From the NCBI RefSeq assembly GCF_019038415.1, contig NZ_JAFKRG010000049.1, positions 28,488 to 92,487 of the forward strand: a stretch of DNA of 64,000 bases, written 5' to 3'. The notes beneath the pieces were generated by a model. The model ran no database searches, was not told where the DNA came from, and saw only the letters and a program-made list of their open reading frames with translations. Source of the DNA: Synechococcus sp. CCY 9618. Its GTDB lineage: Bacteria > Cyanobacteriota > Cyanobacteriia > PCC-6307 > Cyanobiaceae. Within the stretch, counting starts at the first letter, position 1. Each line of letters starts with the position of its first letter. This document shows, piece after piece, positions 47,394 through 55,973 of the stretch. Made by a program: the position numbers and the translations under genes.

Positions 47394-48668
47394 ATGGCCC
47401 TGCCCAACCTCTGGGGGCTCTACAACCTGCGCTCCTCCCCTTACTTTCAGGCCACCCTGCGCCAGGACGTGGCCGGCACACCGGTGTCCCTGTTCGTGGG
47501 ACGCCAGGCCGAACGCCAGCGACTGCTGACCACGATCGGCAGCAGCCGCAGCTCCCGCCAGGCGGTGGCGGGCCGGCCCGGCATCGGCAAGACCACCCTG
47601 GTGCAGGTGGTCAAGGCTGATGCCCTCGAGGCCGGCTACTGGACCTCGGCGGAGGTGCTGCCGATCAGCGCCGCCGAGCAGGGCGAGGACCTGCTGGGAC
47701 GACTGCTCTCGGGCACCTATGACGCCGTGCTGGCCAGCCACCCCCAGGCCTGCGGCCCCGCCATGGAGGCCGCCCAGCAGCTGGTGCGCGGCTTCCGGCT
47801 GCGGGGCGGGGGCTTCACTGTCTCGGGCTTCGGCTTCGGCGGCGGCGGTTCGCACTCGGAGGGAGTGTCCACCCCACCCAGCCCCCTGCTGCTCGACGGC
47901 CCCCGGGCCCTGCGGGATCTGCTGAACTACGCCCGCGAGGAAGGCGCCGAAGGCGTGGTGCTGCACCTCAACAACCTGGAGAACCTCAGCGAGGCCGACG
48001 CCGGCCGGGCGGCCGACCTGCTGCGCGGCATCCGCGACCAGGCCCTGCTGCTGGACGGTCTGCACCTGGTGGTGGTGGGCACCACCGATGCGGTGCGCAC
48101 GGTGGTGCAGCGTCACACCCAGGTGCGCTCGGTGTTCAGCGATCCGATCGTGCTGGAACCGCTGGCGCTGGGGCAGGTGCAGCTGCTGCTGGCGCACCGC
48201 TACGACGCCCTGCGGCTCGATCCTGATCGCCCCCGCCAGACGCCGGTGGCCCACACAGTGATCGAACAGCTGTACGCCCTGTTCCGCGGCGACCTGCGCG
48301 GCCTGCTCAAGGCCCTCGAAGACGGCCTCACGGCTCTGCTGGGCCTCACCGCCGGGGGAGAGGCGGCGGTTCCGATCGGAATGGCGGATCTGCTGCTGGT
48401 GCTGCGCCAGCGCAACCGGTTGGAACTGAAGGAGCAGCTGGGCGGGGGCCTCTGGGAGCGGCTCCAGGAGTGGGCCGACGACGACCCGGCAGCGGAGCGG
48501 ACCCAGGCCGGACTGGTGGCGCTCTGGGGCATCAAGCAGCCATCGGTGTCCCAGACCCTGCAGGCCCTGATCGAAGCGGGTGCCATCGAAGCCCAGCCCC
48601 GGCAGGGCCGTGAAGCCATCCGCTACCTGCTCACCGGCACGGCGCGGCTGGGGCTCGGGGTGGCGTGA
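47394..48668 (+). CDS. P-loop ATPase with C-terminal winged helix
   Basis: 424 residues from ATG at 47394. PYFQATLRQD and VSLFVGRQAERQRLL lead to a Walker A site AGRPGIGKTTLVQVV (about residue 60), and LDGLHLVVVGTTDAV is the Walker B/sensor region. A Gly-rich insert (RLRGGGFTVSGFGFGGGGSH) interrupts the ATPase. The last ~80 residues form a winged helix (AGLVALWGIKQPSVSQTLQA, IEAQPRQGREAIRYLL). The architecture resembles Orc1/Cdc6- or STAND-like AAA ATPases tied to DNA binding. The target and role are unknown. Confidence 0.7.
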   Translation: MALPNLWGLYNLRSSPYFQATLRQDVAGTPVSLFVGRQAERQRLLTTIGSSRSSRQAVAGRPGIGKTTLVQVVKADALEAGYWTSAEVLPISAAEQGEDLLGRLLSGTYDAVLASHPQACGPAMEAAQQLVRGFRLRGGGFTVSGFGFGGGGSHSEGVSTPPSPLLLDGPRALRDLLNYAREEGAEGVVLHLNNLENLSEADAGRAADLLRGIRDQALLLDGLHLVVVGTTDAVRTVVQRHTQVRSVFSDPIVLEPLALGQVQLLLAHRYDALRLDPDRPRQTPVAHTVIEQLYALFRGDLRGLLKALEDGLTALLGLTAGGEAAVPIGMADLLLVLRQRNRLELKEQLGGGLWERLQEWADDDPAAERTQAGLVALWGIKQPSVSQTLQALIEAGAIEAQPRQGREAIRYLLTGTARLGLGVA

Positions 48669-48671
48669 AGC

Positions 48672-49142
48672 TCAGCGGCCCAGCGGCACGGTGAGCTGGC
48701 GGAGCAGGGTCTGGTTGAGGGCGTTTTCGCATTCAAACCAGAGGATCGGCAGCAGGCTGCCGCCCTCGGCCTTCGCCGCCACCCACTCGCAGGCCCGGCG
48801 CCGGCCGGCGCGCCAGGGCTCCAGCGTTCCCACATCCATGAGCTCCAGCAGGCGCCGGTCGTCCTGGTTGCGCCGGCTCCAGAGACAGGCAGCGATCTCC
48901 TGGGTGGTGCCGCCGCAGTCGGGCCGGAAGGGGAAGGCCCGGAAGCGTTCGATCGACTGCTGAAGGGTTTCGGGGGGTGGCGGCGCCGAGGTGACCGGGG
49001 GGGAGGCGGCGAGGGCGGGAAGGGGAAGGAGGGCAGCAGCGGCGAGGGCCCAGAGCAGGAGCCCTGAATGGGCGGATGCGGACCGGGGGTGCACGGAAAC
49101 GTTCCTGGGGAGAGAAGCGGAATGGAATCCCATCATCTCCAC
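48672..49142 (-). CDS. exported LprI/DUF1311-like protein
   Basis: Up to 156 residues; the true start is probably an internal Met or Val before the helix LLLWALAAAALLPLPALAA, a signal peptide. The mature part has four cysteines in an LprI-like spacing (RPDCGGTTQEIAACLWSRRN, RRACEWVAAKAEGGSLLP, WFECENALNQTLLRQL). DUF1311/LprI proteins include lysozyme inhibitors; that role here is only a possibility. It converges on the ATPase gene with a 3-base gap. Confidence 0.65.
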   Translation of the reverse strand: MEMMGFHSASLPRNVSVHPRSASAHSGLLLWALAAAALLPLPALAASPPVTSAPPPPETLQQSIERFRAFPFRPDCGGTTQEIAACLWSRRNQDDRRLLELMDVGTLEPWRAGRRRACEWVAAKAEGGSLLPILWFECENALNQTLLRQLTVPLGR

Positions 49143-49384
49143 CCTCCCACTCCGCAGGTCGGAGAACCGGGGCGGTACGAAGAGGAGCTCAGCCTGCGGC
49201 TCAGGCTGGAGTCAGGGGTTGGCGGGGAACTCTCCCCTTCAGCACCGCCGCGATCCGCTCCGCCGGCAACCCACCGCCGGGTCGTCCGCAGCGGCAGCGG
49301 CTCCGAATCTGTGGTCATTCGCAGGAGATGGCCTCCAGGCATCGGCCCCAGGCCCGATGCTGGGCACAGCCGAACGATCCGATC

Positions 49385-49720
49385 ATGACTGCCCCCCAGA
49401 TCCCCGACACCCCGGACGAACTTCTCGCCCTGCAGCGTGAGGCCGCCCGGATCCCCGAGGAGCCCATCCGCAAACCGGAAAAGAGCAGCGCCAAGGTACG
49501 GGAGGTGATCACCCTGCTGCAGCACCTGGAAACCAGTCCCGGGGAGGACCGGCAGCTCGCCCTGCTGCTGGTGCAGCGTCTGGAGGCGTACCACGACGGG
49601 GTGGTGGAGCAAATGGTGGACGACGATGGGGCGGAGCGCGGCCAGATCGCCGCCTGGGCCATCGATGCCGACCGCCTCATGCAGGCCCGCCGGCTGCTGG
49701 CCTCCGTGACCCTGGGGTGA
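49385..49720 (+). CDS. conserved-looking helical protein, function unknown
   Basis: 111 residues from ATG at 49385, soluble, strongly helical and acidic. MTAPQIPDTPDELLALQREA, VREVITLLQHLETSPGEDRQ and QIAAWAIDADRLMQARRLLA are the clear segments. No family recognised. The upstream 240 bases hold no gene and carry its promoter presumably, shared with the divergent LprI-like gene. Confidence 0.5.
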   Translation: MTAPQIPDTPDELLALQREAARIPEEPIRKPEKSSAKVREVITLLQHLETSPGEDRQLALLLVQRLEAYHDGVVEQMVDDDGAERGQIAAWAIDADRLMQARRLLASVTLG

Positions 49721-49744
49721 CGATCCCCACCGGTGGCCGTGGCT

Positions 49745-50980
49745 TCAGCCCCCTGCGTCCTGTGGTGCCAGCTCCGCAAGCTCGGGCGTAAGAACCCGTG
49801 CCGCCAACCAGCCGCTCAGCCAGGCCCCGAGAGGAGCGGTGATGAGGATGCTGAGCACGGCAACGGCCAGGATGACGTCCCCGGGTCGGGTGGACATTCC
49901 GGCGGCCTGGAGGGTCATCAGCGGCACGGCGCCGATGGCGGCCTGCACCGTGGCCTTGGGGATGTAGGCAGCCGTGACGAACAGTTTTTCCCCAGCCGTG
50001 AGCTGGCTGCCGCCCAGGCAAGCCCAGGTGGCGGCCGAACGCGCCGCCAGGCCGATCCCCAGCACGCCGAAACCGGCCAGGCCGGACTCCAGGGCCACAT
50101 CGAGGTTCAACTGTGCACCGACCAGCACAAACAGCAGCAATTCGGCAAACACCCAGATCGAGGCCAGCTTCCTGGCCATCACGTGGGCGGTCTCCTCGCT
50201 GAGCTCCAGGATGGTGACGCCGATGGCAATGGCGGCGACCAATCCCGTGAAGGGAACAAGACCATTGATCTGATCCTGCAGGCGGAGAAGCAGCAGGGCC
50301 AGAGCCAGAATGAACAGGACCTGGCGGTTCGGATTCGGCTGGAAGCGCTGGAAGGCTTTCAGCACCATCCAGCCCAGGAGCGCACCAACGATCGCGCCAA
50401 GGGCCAGCCCGACCGGCAATCCCAGCACATGTCCGGTGACGGCGGACGATCTTTCGACAAGCAGGCCCAGAAGGATCCCGTTGACCACGATCACGGCGAT
50501 GTCATCGAGCGAGGCGGCCGCCATCACCATCTGGGGGATGGCCTTGCGCGTGCCGCGCTGTTCCTCAATCAGCCGCAGCATCAGCGGCACGACGACAGCA
50601 GGGGAAACGGCGGCGATCACCGATCCCAGCAGACCCGCCTCCAGAGGCGAGAGACCCAGCAGAGGCTGGGCCACGATCGTGATCGTGAGTCCTTCGCAGC
50701 TGGCAGGGATCCAGGCGAGCAACAGAACCCTTCGCCCCACGCTGCGGAGTGTCTGAAGGTTCAGCCCGAATCCCACCCGCAGCAGAATGACGATCAGGGC
50801 CATCTGGCGCAGATCGCCGCTCATGGCCAGCAGTTTCGGATCGAGGGCATCCAGCCCCGATGCCCCGAGGCCGACGCCGACCAGGAGCATGCCGATCAGT
50901 CCGGGCACCCCCAGCCGGCGGAACAGTCCATCGGCGACCAGAGCCAGAAGCAGCAGTTCCGCCAGGCCTAGCCAGTGCAT
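49745..50980 (-). CDS. CPA2-type cation:proton antiporter
   Basis: 411 residues with about 12 membrane helices of the Na+/H+ exchanger fold. Seen: GVPGLIGMLLVGVGLGASG, LRQMALIVILLRVGFGLNLQ (the half-helix with the R-x-G-x-x-L motif), VIAAVSPAVVVPLML, MAAASLDDIAVIVVNGIL (paired acidic transport residues, here D-D) and LVGAQLNLDVALESGL. There is no C-terminal TrkA-N domain, so it is shorter than KefB/C. The ion (Na+ or K+) is not predictable. Confidence 0.88.
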   Translation of the reverse strand: MHWLGLAELLLLALVADGLFRRLGVPGLIGMLLVGVGLGASGLDALDPKLLAMSGDLRQMALIVILLRVGFGLNLQTLRSVGRRVLLLAWIPASCEGLTITIVAQPLLGLSPLEAGLLGSVIAAVSPAVVVPLMLRLIEEQRGTRKAIPQMVMAAASLDDIAVIVVNGILLGLLVERSSAVTGHVLGLPVGLALGAIVGALLGWMVLKAFQRFQPNPNRQVLFILALALLLLRLQDQINGLVPFTGLVAAIAIGVTILELSEETAHVMARKLASIWVFAELLLFVLVGAQLNLDVALESGLAGFGVLGIGLAARSAATWACLGGSQLTAGEKLFVTAAYIPKATVQAAIGAVPLMTLQAAGMSTRPGDVILAVAVLSILITAPLGAWLSGWLAARVLTPELAELAPQDAGG

Positions 50981-51104
50981 GCGGACATTGAACGCGTGGG
51001 GTCGATCATTCGCCCAGGACTGCTGGAGTCAGCAGTCCCATGATGCATCGGTGGTTCGTTCGTGCCGGTGGGCGGCCGCCGAGCCAGACGGTGCCCTACG
51101 CCAG

Positions 51105-51581
51105 ATGCAGGGCCGGATGCTGCTGGTGGCGATGAACCTTGTATCCCTGCCGGCATCGGCGGCCACCGGGGCCGATGGGAATGCCATGCAGGCAGCCCTC
51201 AAGGAGATCGGCACCGACCTCAAGGAAGCCACCGACTGCGAAAAGGATCTGCTTGGCTATGACAATTTCAAGAAGGACAAATCTGATGGGGTGACCATCT
51301 GCCTCAACAACATCCCCAAGGATGAACCTGATGCCTACTGAAAAGTGCTGGCCCACGAAGTCACCCACGTGATGCAGGCCTGCACTGGCGCCTATGGCCT
51401 CAACGACAGCTTCATCAACAGGGCCTACAGGGAACTCAAGGCGATGCATGGGTCGTCCATTGAGGAGATCAACGGCTACGGCTCCTGGAACAAGCGCCAG
51501 GAGGTGGAGGCCCGCTGGATGGAGATGCAGCTCCCCGAGGACGTGATCACGATGCTGGCCGCCAACTGCAGGGAGCCCTGA
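51105..51581 (+). pseudogene. exported zincin-like protein gene with an in-frame stop
   Basis: The frame runs from ATG at 51105 (signal-like LLLVAMNLVSLPASAATGAD) through LKEATDCEKDLLGYDNF and DGVTICLNNIPKDEPDAY to a TGA at 51339-51341, then continues in the same frame (KVLAHEVTHVMQACTG, EVEARWMEMQLPEDVI) to 51581. A Trp codon (TGG) mutated to TGA fits best. HEVTH is an HExxH zinc motif, with a later Glu-containing EVEAR segment as possible third ligand. Such short secreted zincins are of unknown role. Unless the stop is suppressed, only a fragment without the active site is made. Confidence 0.7.
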
Positions 51582-51849
51582 CGAAAGCGATTCAGAGCCG
51601 GCCCCCGGCCGTCAGAGCAGGCCGACGCTGAAGACCAGCTGGAGAAGGGCGAACCCGGTCAGGCAGGTGATGGCCAGAAGCGGAGTGGAATGAAGCACGT
51701 TCGGACTCCCACGGTTGCTTCGGTCTAACGCTGGGTATGGCCGCCAACAGCCCCCGGGGCGGCTGCGTGAGGAGAGCCACAGACACAGTCGGAGATGAAT
51801 TTTTGTCATCTCCCCGGCGGGCATTGGCGAAGGCCCCACCGAACCGCCA

Positions 51850-51933
51850 TGGGGGCAGGGGGACTTGAACCCCCACAGCCTCGCGGCCTGCGGATTTTAA
51901 GTCCGCTGCGTCTACCGGTTTCGCCATGCCCCC
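51850..51933 (-). tRNA. trnL: tRNA-Leu (anticodon UAA), no intron
   Basis: 84 bases on the minus strand. Acceptor GGGGGCA pairs with TGCCCCC, discriminator A; the anticodon stem GCGGA/TCCGC holds the loop CTTAAAA with anticodon TAA (positions 51899-51897); the long variable arm AGGCCGCGAGGCT is typical of class II tRNA; the T-arm GGGGGTTCAAGTCCCCC is perfect. CCA is not encoded. The group I intron that many cyanobacteria carry in this anticodon loop is absent. Confidence 0.95.
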
Positions 51934-51974
51934 GTGGAGAGATCCTAGATTCACCCAAACCCGCAAGATCCCTG

Positions 51975-52226
51975 GTGGCCCTGCCCGGACCCCTCAGCAG
52001 CCTCACTCCCGACGCCCTGCTGGTGATCGGCGCCTACCTGGCCCTGGCCGGTGCCTACCTGGTGGTGGTCCCCCTGGCCCTCTATGCCTGGATGAACAAA
52101 CGCTGGTACGTGATGGGCAAGATCGAGCGCACGGCCATCTACGGCATGGTGTTTCTGTTCTTCCCGGGCCTGATCCTGTTCGCTCCCTTCCTCAACCTGC
52201 GCATGGCGGGCCAGGGCAAGGCGTGA
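51975..52226 (+). CDS. ndhL: NAD(P)H-quinone oxidoreductase subunit L
   Basis: 83 residues from GTG at 51975. NdhL is a small subunit of the cyanobacterial NDH-1 complex in the thylakoid membrane. Two membrane helices ([20 protein letters not shown] and [20 protein letters not shown]) flank the conserved [14 protein letters not shown] loop. The gene order ndhL-DUF3007-trpA is a recurring cyanobacterial arrangement. It overlaps the next gene by 4 bases (GTGA). Confidence 0.92.
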   Translation: MALPGPLSSLTPDALLVIGAYLALAGAYLVVVPLALYAWMNKRWYVMGKIERTAIYGMVFLFFPGLILFAPFLNLRMAGQGKA

Positions 52227-52558
52227 CCCGGACCCAGGCGATCCTGCTGGGCCTGGCGGTCTTCGCCATCGGCGGAGGCGGCTACTGGGTGTTCCGCTCC
52301 ACCGGCCTGGAGGGATTCTCCCCCGGCATCGCCGCTTCGGCCCTGCTGATGCTGGTGGTGCTCGGCTGGACCGCCAGCTATCTGCTGCGGGTCGTGAGCG
52401 GCAAGATGACCTACATGGAACAGCGTCGCCGCTACCGGGCAGCCTACGACGCCGTCACCGACGACGAGTTGCAGCGCAAGTTCGATGCCATGAGCCCCGA
52501 GGAGCAGCAGCGGCTTCTTTCGGAGGTGGGCCAGCTTCAGGCCGACGCCGAGATGTGA
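52223..52558 (+). CDS. DUF3007 family membrane protein
   Basis: 111 residues from GTG at 52223. Two N-terminal membrane helices ([19 protein letters not shown] and [19 protein letters not shown]) are followed by a charged helical tail with [16 protein letters not shown] and [16 protein letters not shown], a pattern found in DUF3007 proteins next to ndhL in cyanobacteria. Its job is unknown; the coupling to ndhL suggests a link with NDH-1 or thylakoid biogenesis. Confidence 0.85.
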   Translation: MTRTQAILLGLAVFAIGGGGYWVFRSTGLEGFSPGIAASALLMLVVLGWTASYLLRVVSGKMTYMEQRRRYRAAYDAVTDDELQRKFDAMSPEEQQRLLSEVGQLQADAEM

Positions 52559-52609
52559 GGCTGGGGCCGACCCCATAGGCTCAGGGACACCGTCATCCTC
52601 CACGGCCCG

Positions 52610-53455
52610 ATGAGCGTCGCCGCCACCGCCGGCCCCCGCAGCACCCCCACGCCGATTCAGCGGTGTTTCGCCGCCCTGCGGGCCCAAGCTCGCTGCGCCC
52701 TGATGCCGTTCCTGATGGCCGGTGATCCGGATCTGGCCATCACCGCCGCCAGCCTGCTGGCCCTCCAGGCCGCCGGAGCCGATCTCATCGAACTGGGCAT
52801 CCCCTACAGCGACCCCCTCGCCGACGGCCCGGTGATCCAGGCCGCCGCCGGCCGGGCCCTGGCGGCCGGCACCACGCCGGGGCGGGTGCTGGAGATGCTG
52901 GCCGGCCTGCGGGGCCAGCTCACCCTGCCGGTGGTGCTGTTCACCTACAGCAATCCCCTGCTCAACCGCGGCATGGAGACCTTCTGCCGTGACGCCGCCG
53001 CCGCCGGGGCCGCCGGCCTGGTGGTGCCCGACCTGCCCCTGGAGGAAGCGGAGAAGCTGTCGAGCATCGCCGCCGGCCAGGGCCTTGATCTGGTGCTGCT
53101 GGTGGCCCCCAACACCCCGGCCGAGCGGATGGCCCGCATCCATGCCGCCAGCCGCGGCTTCACCTATCTGGTGAGCGTCACCGGGGTGACCGGTGTGCGG
53201 GCGAGCCTGGAAACGCGGGTGGGTCCGCTGGTCCAGCGGCTGCGACAGCTGGGCCCCACGCCCGTTGCCGTGGGTTTCGGCATCGCCACGGGGGACCAGG
53301 CCCGCCAGGTGCGGACCTGGGGAGCCGATGGGGCCATCGTGGGCAGCGCCCTGGTGAAGCGCATGGCCATGGCCCATGAGCGAGACGCCGATGTGGCCGC
53401 GGACGCCGGCGCCTTCGCCGCCGACCTACGCACGGCGCTCGATCGGAGGCCGTAG
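52610..53455 (+). CDS. trpA: tryptophan synthase alpha subunit
   Basis: 281 residues, TIM barrel. It cleaves indole-glycerol phosphate to indole and glyceraldehyde-3-phosphate. Catalytic Glu in [20 protein letters not shown] (the E of ELG) and catalytic Asp in the same motif (YSDPLADG) are present, with [31 protein letters not shown] and the phosphate-binding [13 protein letters not shown] and GAIVGSALV. trpB is not next to it, as is usual in cyanobacteria. Confidence 0.95.
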   Translation: MSVAATAGPRSTPTPIQRCFAALRAQARCALMPFLMAGDPDLAITAASLLALQAAGADLIELGIPYSDPLADGPVIQAAAGRALAAGTTPGRVLEMLAGLRGQLTLPVVLFTYSNPLLNRGMETFCRDAAAAGAAGLVVPDLPLEEAEKLSSIAAGQGLDLVLLVAPNTPAERMARIHAASRGFTYLVSVTGVTGVRASLETRVGPLVQRLRQLGPTPVAVGFGIATGDQARQVRTWGADGAIVGSALVKRMAMAHERDADVAADAGAFAADLRTALDRRP

Positions 53456-53487
53456 CCCGTCCGCTTCAACGCTTCGACCGGGCTGAA

Positions 53488-53598
53488 CTACAGGGCCGGG
53501 GCACAGGCGCTCAGCGCCAGCAGCAGCAGCAGCAGCAGCACGGCAAGCAACGGCGCTCCGGAGCGCATGGCGGTCGGACGCGTGGAGGAGGAGGCCAT
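53488..53598 (-). CDS. tiny lipoprotein-like peptide
   Basis: 36 residues. Most of it is a helix built on a leucine run (LLAVLLLLLLLALSACAPAL) encoded by a CAG/CTG repeat at about 53519-53539. The LSAC motif near the end could be a lipobox, leaving only CAPAL as mature peptide, similar to entericidin-type micro-lipoproteins. It may equally be a chance ORF. It is divergent from the DUF938 gene. Confidence 0.35.
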   Translation of the reverse strand: MASSSTRPTAMRSGAPLLAVLLLLLLLALSACAPAL

Positions 53599-53630
53599 GG
53601 TGGCGGGGCGACTGCTCCCATGATGGGCCG

Positions 53631-54260
53631 ATGCACGACGACGGACTGCCGTTCTCCCCCGCCTGCCTGCGCAACCAGGACCCGATCCTGGCCGTGCTGG
53701 GCCGCTGGCTTGCCCCCGGCGCCCGGGTGCTGGAGGTGGGCTCGGGCAGCGGTCAGCACGCCATCCACATGGCCCGCCATCTGGCCGGAATCCAGTGGCA
53801 GCCGAGTGATCGAGCGGAGGCGCTGGCCGGGCTGTCGGCGCGCATCGTCCTGGAGGGAAGGGAGGGACTGGCCCCCGGGGCCGGGGTGGCGCCACCGCTT
53901 CGGCTCGACGTGACCCAGCCCCACTGGCCCGACGGCCCCTTCGATGCAGTGTTTACAGCGAACTCTTTGCACATCATGCCGGCGGCTGCGGTGCCCTTCC
54001 TGCTGGAGGGCAGCGTCCGGGTGCTGGCGAGCGGCGGCCTGCTGCTGCTCTACGGCCCCTTCCGCTACGGCCATCGCCACACGGCCGAGAGCAATGAAGC
54101 CTTCGATGCCCATCTGCGCAGCCTCGATCCGGCCATGGGGGTGCGAGACGCCGAGGCATTGGAGGTGAAAGCCGCCGGTCTCGGACTGCGGCGGGAGGCC
54201 GATGTGGCCATGCCGGCCAACAATCGCCTGCTGATCTGGCGCAAGGAGGACGGGAGATGA
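53631..54260 (+). CDS. DUF938 family SAM-dependent methyltransferase-like protein
   Basis: 209 residues. The start FSPACLRNQDPILAVLGRWL and the SAM-binding loop VLEVGSGSGQHAIHMARHL define the family, with FDAVFTANSLHIMP, LLLYGPFRYGHRHTAESNEA and FDAHLRSLDPAMGVRD as later signatures. It probably methylates a small molecule or protein; no substrate is known. It shares its promoter region with nothing on the same strand; the next gene, a YciI protein, begins 48 bases on. Confidence 0.88.
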   Translation: MHDDGLPFSPACLRNQDPILAVLGRWLAPGARVLEVGSGSGQHAIHMARHLAGIQWQPSDRAEALAGLSARIVLEGREGLAPGAGVAPPLRLDVTQPHWPDGPFDAVFTANSLHIMPAAAVPFLLEGSVRVLASGGLLLLYGPFRYGHRHTAESNEAFDAHLRSLDPAMGVRDAEALEVKAAGLGLRREADVAMPANNRLLIWRKEDGR

Positions 54261-54308
54261 AAAGCTGAGGAGCGTTCAACACGGCGCCGAGAACCGCGGC
54301 GATCACCG

Positions 54309-54575
54309 ATGCGATTCGTCCTCTGGGGCACCTACTGCGCCGACGCCCTCGAGCGCCGCACCCCATACCGGGAGGAACATCTGGCCGGGCTGAAACGCCA
54401 GAAGGAAGAAGGTGTGCTGATCACCCTGGGGCCCACCGCCAGCAGCAGTCACGTGTTCGGCATCTATGAAGCCGACGACCAGGAGACGGTGGAGACGTTG
54501 GTGAAAGGGGACATCTACTGGCGTCAGGGCATCTGGACGGCGGTGGAGATCCATCCCTGGATCCAGGCGTTCTGA
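54309..54575 (+). CDS. YciI-like protein
   Basis: 88 residues, ferredoxin-like fold of the YciI family. MRFVLWGTYCADALERRTPY, the conserved H in REEHLAGLKRQKEEGVLI, GPTASSSHVFGIYEADD and GDIYWRQGIWTAVEIHPW match. YciI proteins are small putative enzymes with a His-Asp pair; the role here is unknown. Confidence 0.85.
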   Translation: MRFVLWGTYCADALERRTPYREEHLAGLKRQKEEGVLITLGPTASSSHVFGIYEADDQETVETLVKGDIYWRQGIWTAVEIHPWIQAF

Positions 54576-54588
54576 ACCGCGGCTGGCC

Positions 54589-55017
54589 TCAGCCGCGGGG
54601 CCATCCCTCGAGGGCCTGTTGCCATACCCAGGCCCCCACAGCTTCCGGTCCGCCCTCACCGAGCGCCTCCCCGTAACCGCCCATTGCGCCGATGCCGGCA
54701 GCGGCGATCGTGGCGATGGCTGCAGGGTCGTCAATGCCGTTGCGCTGCAGGGTCGCCAGCTTCAGGTTCTTGCCGCGACGGATGATGTTGCCTCCGTTGA
54801 TATGACAGCCAACACAATGGGCCTCGAACAGTCGGCCCCCGCTGGCAAGGGAGGCGGGATCAGGGGAAGCTCCCTCGAGGCCGAGAGCCGGGGGCGGCAG
54901 GACCAGCGCTAGAACCAGGACCAGCGCCACGGCCAGGGAAACCAGCCAACGCCAGGCCAGCTGGACGTCGGCCCCACTGATGAGGACATCGCAGCGATCG
55001 GAACCCGCCGTCCTCAA
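54589..55017 (-). CDS. cytochrome c6-like protein
   Basis: 142 residues (a later start is possible). A hydrophobic export segment (WRWLVSLAVALVLVLALVL) precedes a class I cytochrome c with heme site CVGCH (LFEAHCVGCHINGGNII). The second half KNLKLATLQRNGIDDPAAI and GIGAMGGYGEALGE carries the axial Met region of cytochrome c6 relatives; GAMGGYGE rather than AMPAFG sets it apart from PetJ and suggests the c6B/c6C group. It probably works in the lumen or periplasm. Its 5' end overlaps the cyAbrB gene end by 4 bases. Confidence 0.8.
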   Translation of the reverse strand: MRTAGSDRCDVLISGADVQLAWRWLVSLAVALVLVLALVLPPPALGLEGASPDPASLASGGRLFEAHCVGCHINGGNIIRRGKNLKLATLQRNGIDDPAAIATIAAAGIGAMGGYGEALGEGGPEAVGAWVWQQALEGWPRG

Positions 55018-55376
55018 TCCTCTTCGTCGGCACTGCCGGCGGGGATCAGGCGAATCTGCTTGCGACCCAGCTTGATCTCGAACTCATCACCCGGTTTGAG
55101 ATCCAGCATGGAGGTGTAGGCCTTGCCGATCAGCAGATTGCCGTTGCCCTGCACCGTGGCCACGTAGCTGAGTTTGCGGCCTCCTTTGCCTACCTTGCCA
55201 GCTGCACCGAAATCGACGCCTTTGGCTTCCAGGAGGGCTTCGTAGAAGGCGGTGAAGTTCAGGCGCTCGGCACCATCCTTCTTGGTGGAGACATATCCAC
55301 AGGCGCGCACGATCTCGGACTTGCCGACATCGCCGAGCTCCTTGACCTTGGCCAGCAATTCCGATCCTGTGAGCAT
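55014..55376 (-). CDS. cyAbrB-type transcriptional regulator
   Basis: 120 residues from ATG at 55376. MLTGSELLAKVKELGDVGKS and CGYVSTKKDGAERLNFTAFY are the N-terminal region of cyanobacterial AbrB proteins; the AbrB domain proper is GNGNLLIGKAYTSMLDLKPG and FEIKLGRKQIRLIPAG near the end. In Synechocystis a cyAbrB (Sll0359) binds the hox promoter and others act on nitrogen and carbon genes, so this protein is a candidate regulator of the hydrogenase island, but that is inference by homology only. The gene is followed directly by the cytochrome gene. Confidence 0.88.
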   Translation of the reverse strand: MLTGSELLAKVKELGDVGKSEIVRACGYVSTKKDGAERLNFTAFYEALLEAKGVDFGAAGKVGKGGRKLSYVATVQGNGNLLIGKAYTSMLDLKPGDEFEIKLGRKQIRLIPAGSADEED

Positions 55377-55479
55377 GGGATGTGCGCGATGGCCTGTGAG
55401 GGGAATCAACAAAAACATACACCAGCGCCATCTGCAAGCTTCCGATAGCGGTGACAATCAATGCAACCCCACGTCCCCG

Positions 55480-55956
55480 ATGCTCCCGATCCGTCCACTC
55501 CGGCCCGGTGATTGCCAGCAGGTGATCGCTGTGTATCACGATGCGGTCATCAGCCAGGCCGTGGGCCTTTACAGCCCGGCGCAGATCGCGGCCTGGTCAC
55601 AACATGCTCAGCACAATGATGGCGTCCGGTCGTCATTGCTACGTGGCCATGGGTGGGTGAGCTGCGCCTCCCACGACGCGGCGATCATCGAGGCCTTTGC
55701 CGTACTTGACCCCGAGGACCGGCTGGCCCTGCTCTATTGCCGTGGCCGCTCCAGCCGCCAGGGACGGGCCGCGTCCCTGCTGGACACCCTCGAACCCCAT
55801 GCCCGCCATCGGGGTGTCCGGCGGCTGCGCACGGAGGCCAGCCAGCTCTCACGGCCCCTGCTGGAGCGGCGGGGCTGGCAGGTCGAGGCCGAGGAAACCG
55901 TGAACCTGGGCGGCGTTCCCTTCCTGCGCTGGCGGATGGGCAAGGATCTGAGCTGA
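55480..55956 (+). CDS. GNAT family acetyltransferase-like protein
   Basis: 158 residues from ATG at 55480. The start IRPLRPGDCQQVIAVYHDAV, an Ala-Trp segment (YSPAQIAAWSQ) and the acetyl-CoA loop region (CRGRSSRQGRAASLLDTLEP) fit GNAT, with LRTEASQLSRPLLERRGWQV at the end. The substrate is unknown. It is divergent from cyAbrB across a 103-base gap. Confidence 0.8.
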   Translation: MLPIRPLRPGDCQQVIAVYHDAVISQAVGLYSPAQIAAWSQHAQHNDGVRSSLLRGHGWVSCASHDAAIIEAFAVLDPEDRLALLYCRGRSSRQGRAASLLDTLEPHARHRGVRRLRTEASQLSRPLLERRGWQVEAEETVNLGGVPFLRWRMGKDLS

Positions 55957-55973
55957 CCCTGGCCCACCCCCCC

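Noticed and set aside
53519..53539. CAG repeat as a regulatory microsatellite
   Set aside because: It is explained as leucine codons of the tiny lipoprotein-like ORF, or a chance run; nothing else supports a regulatory role.
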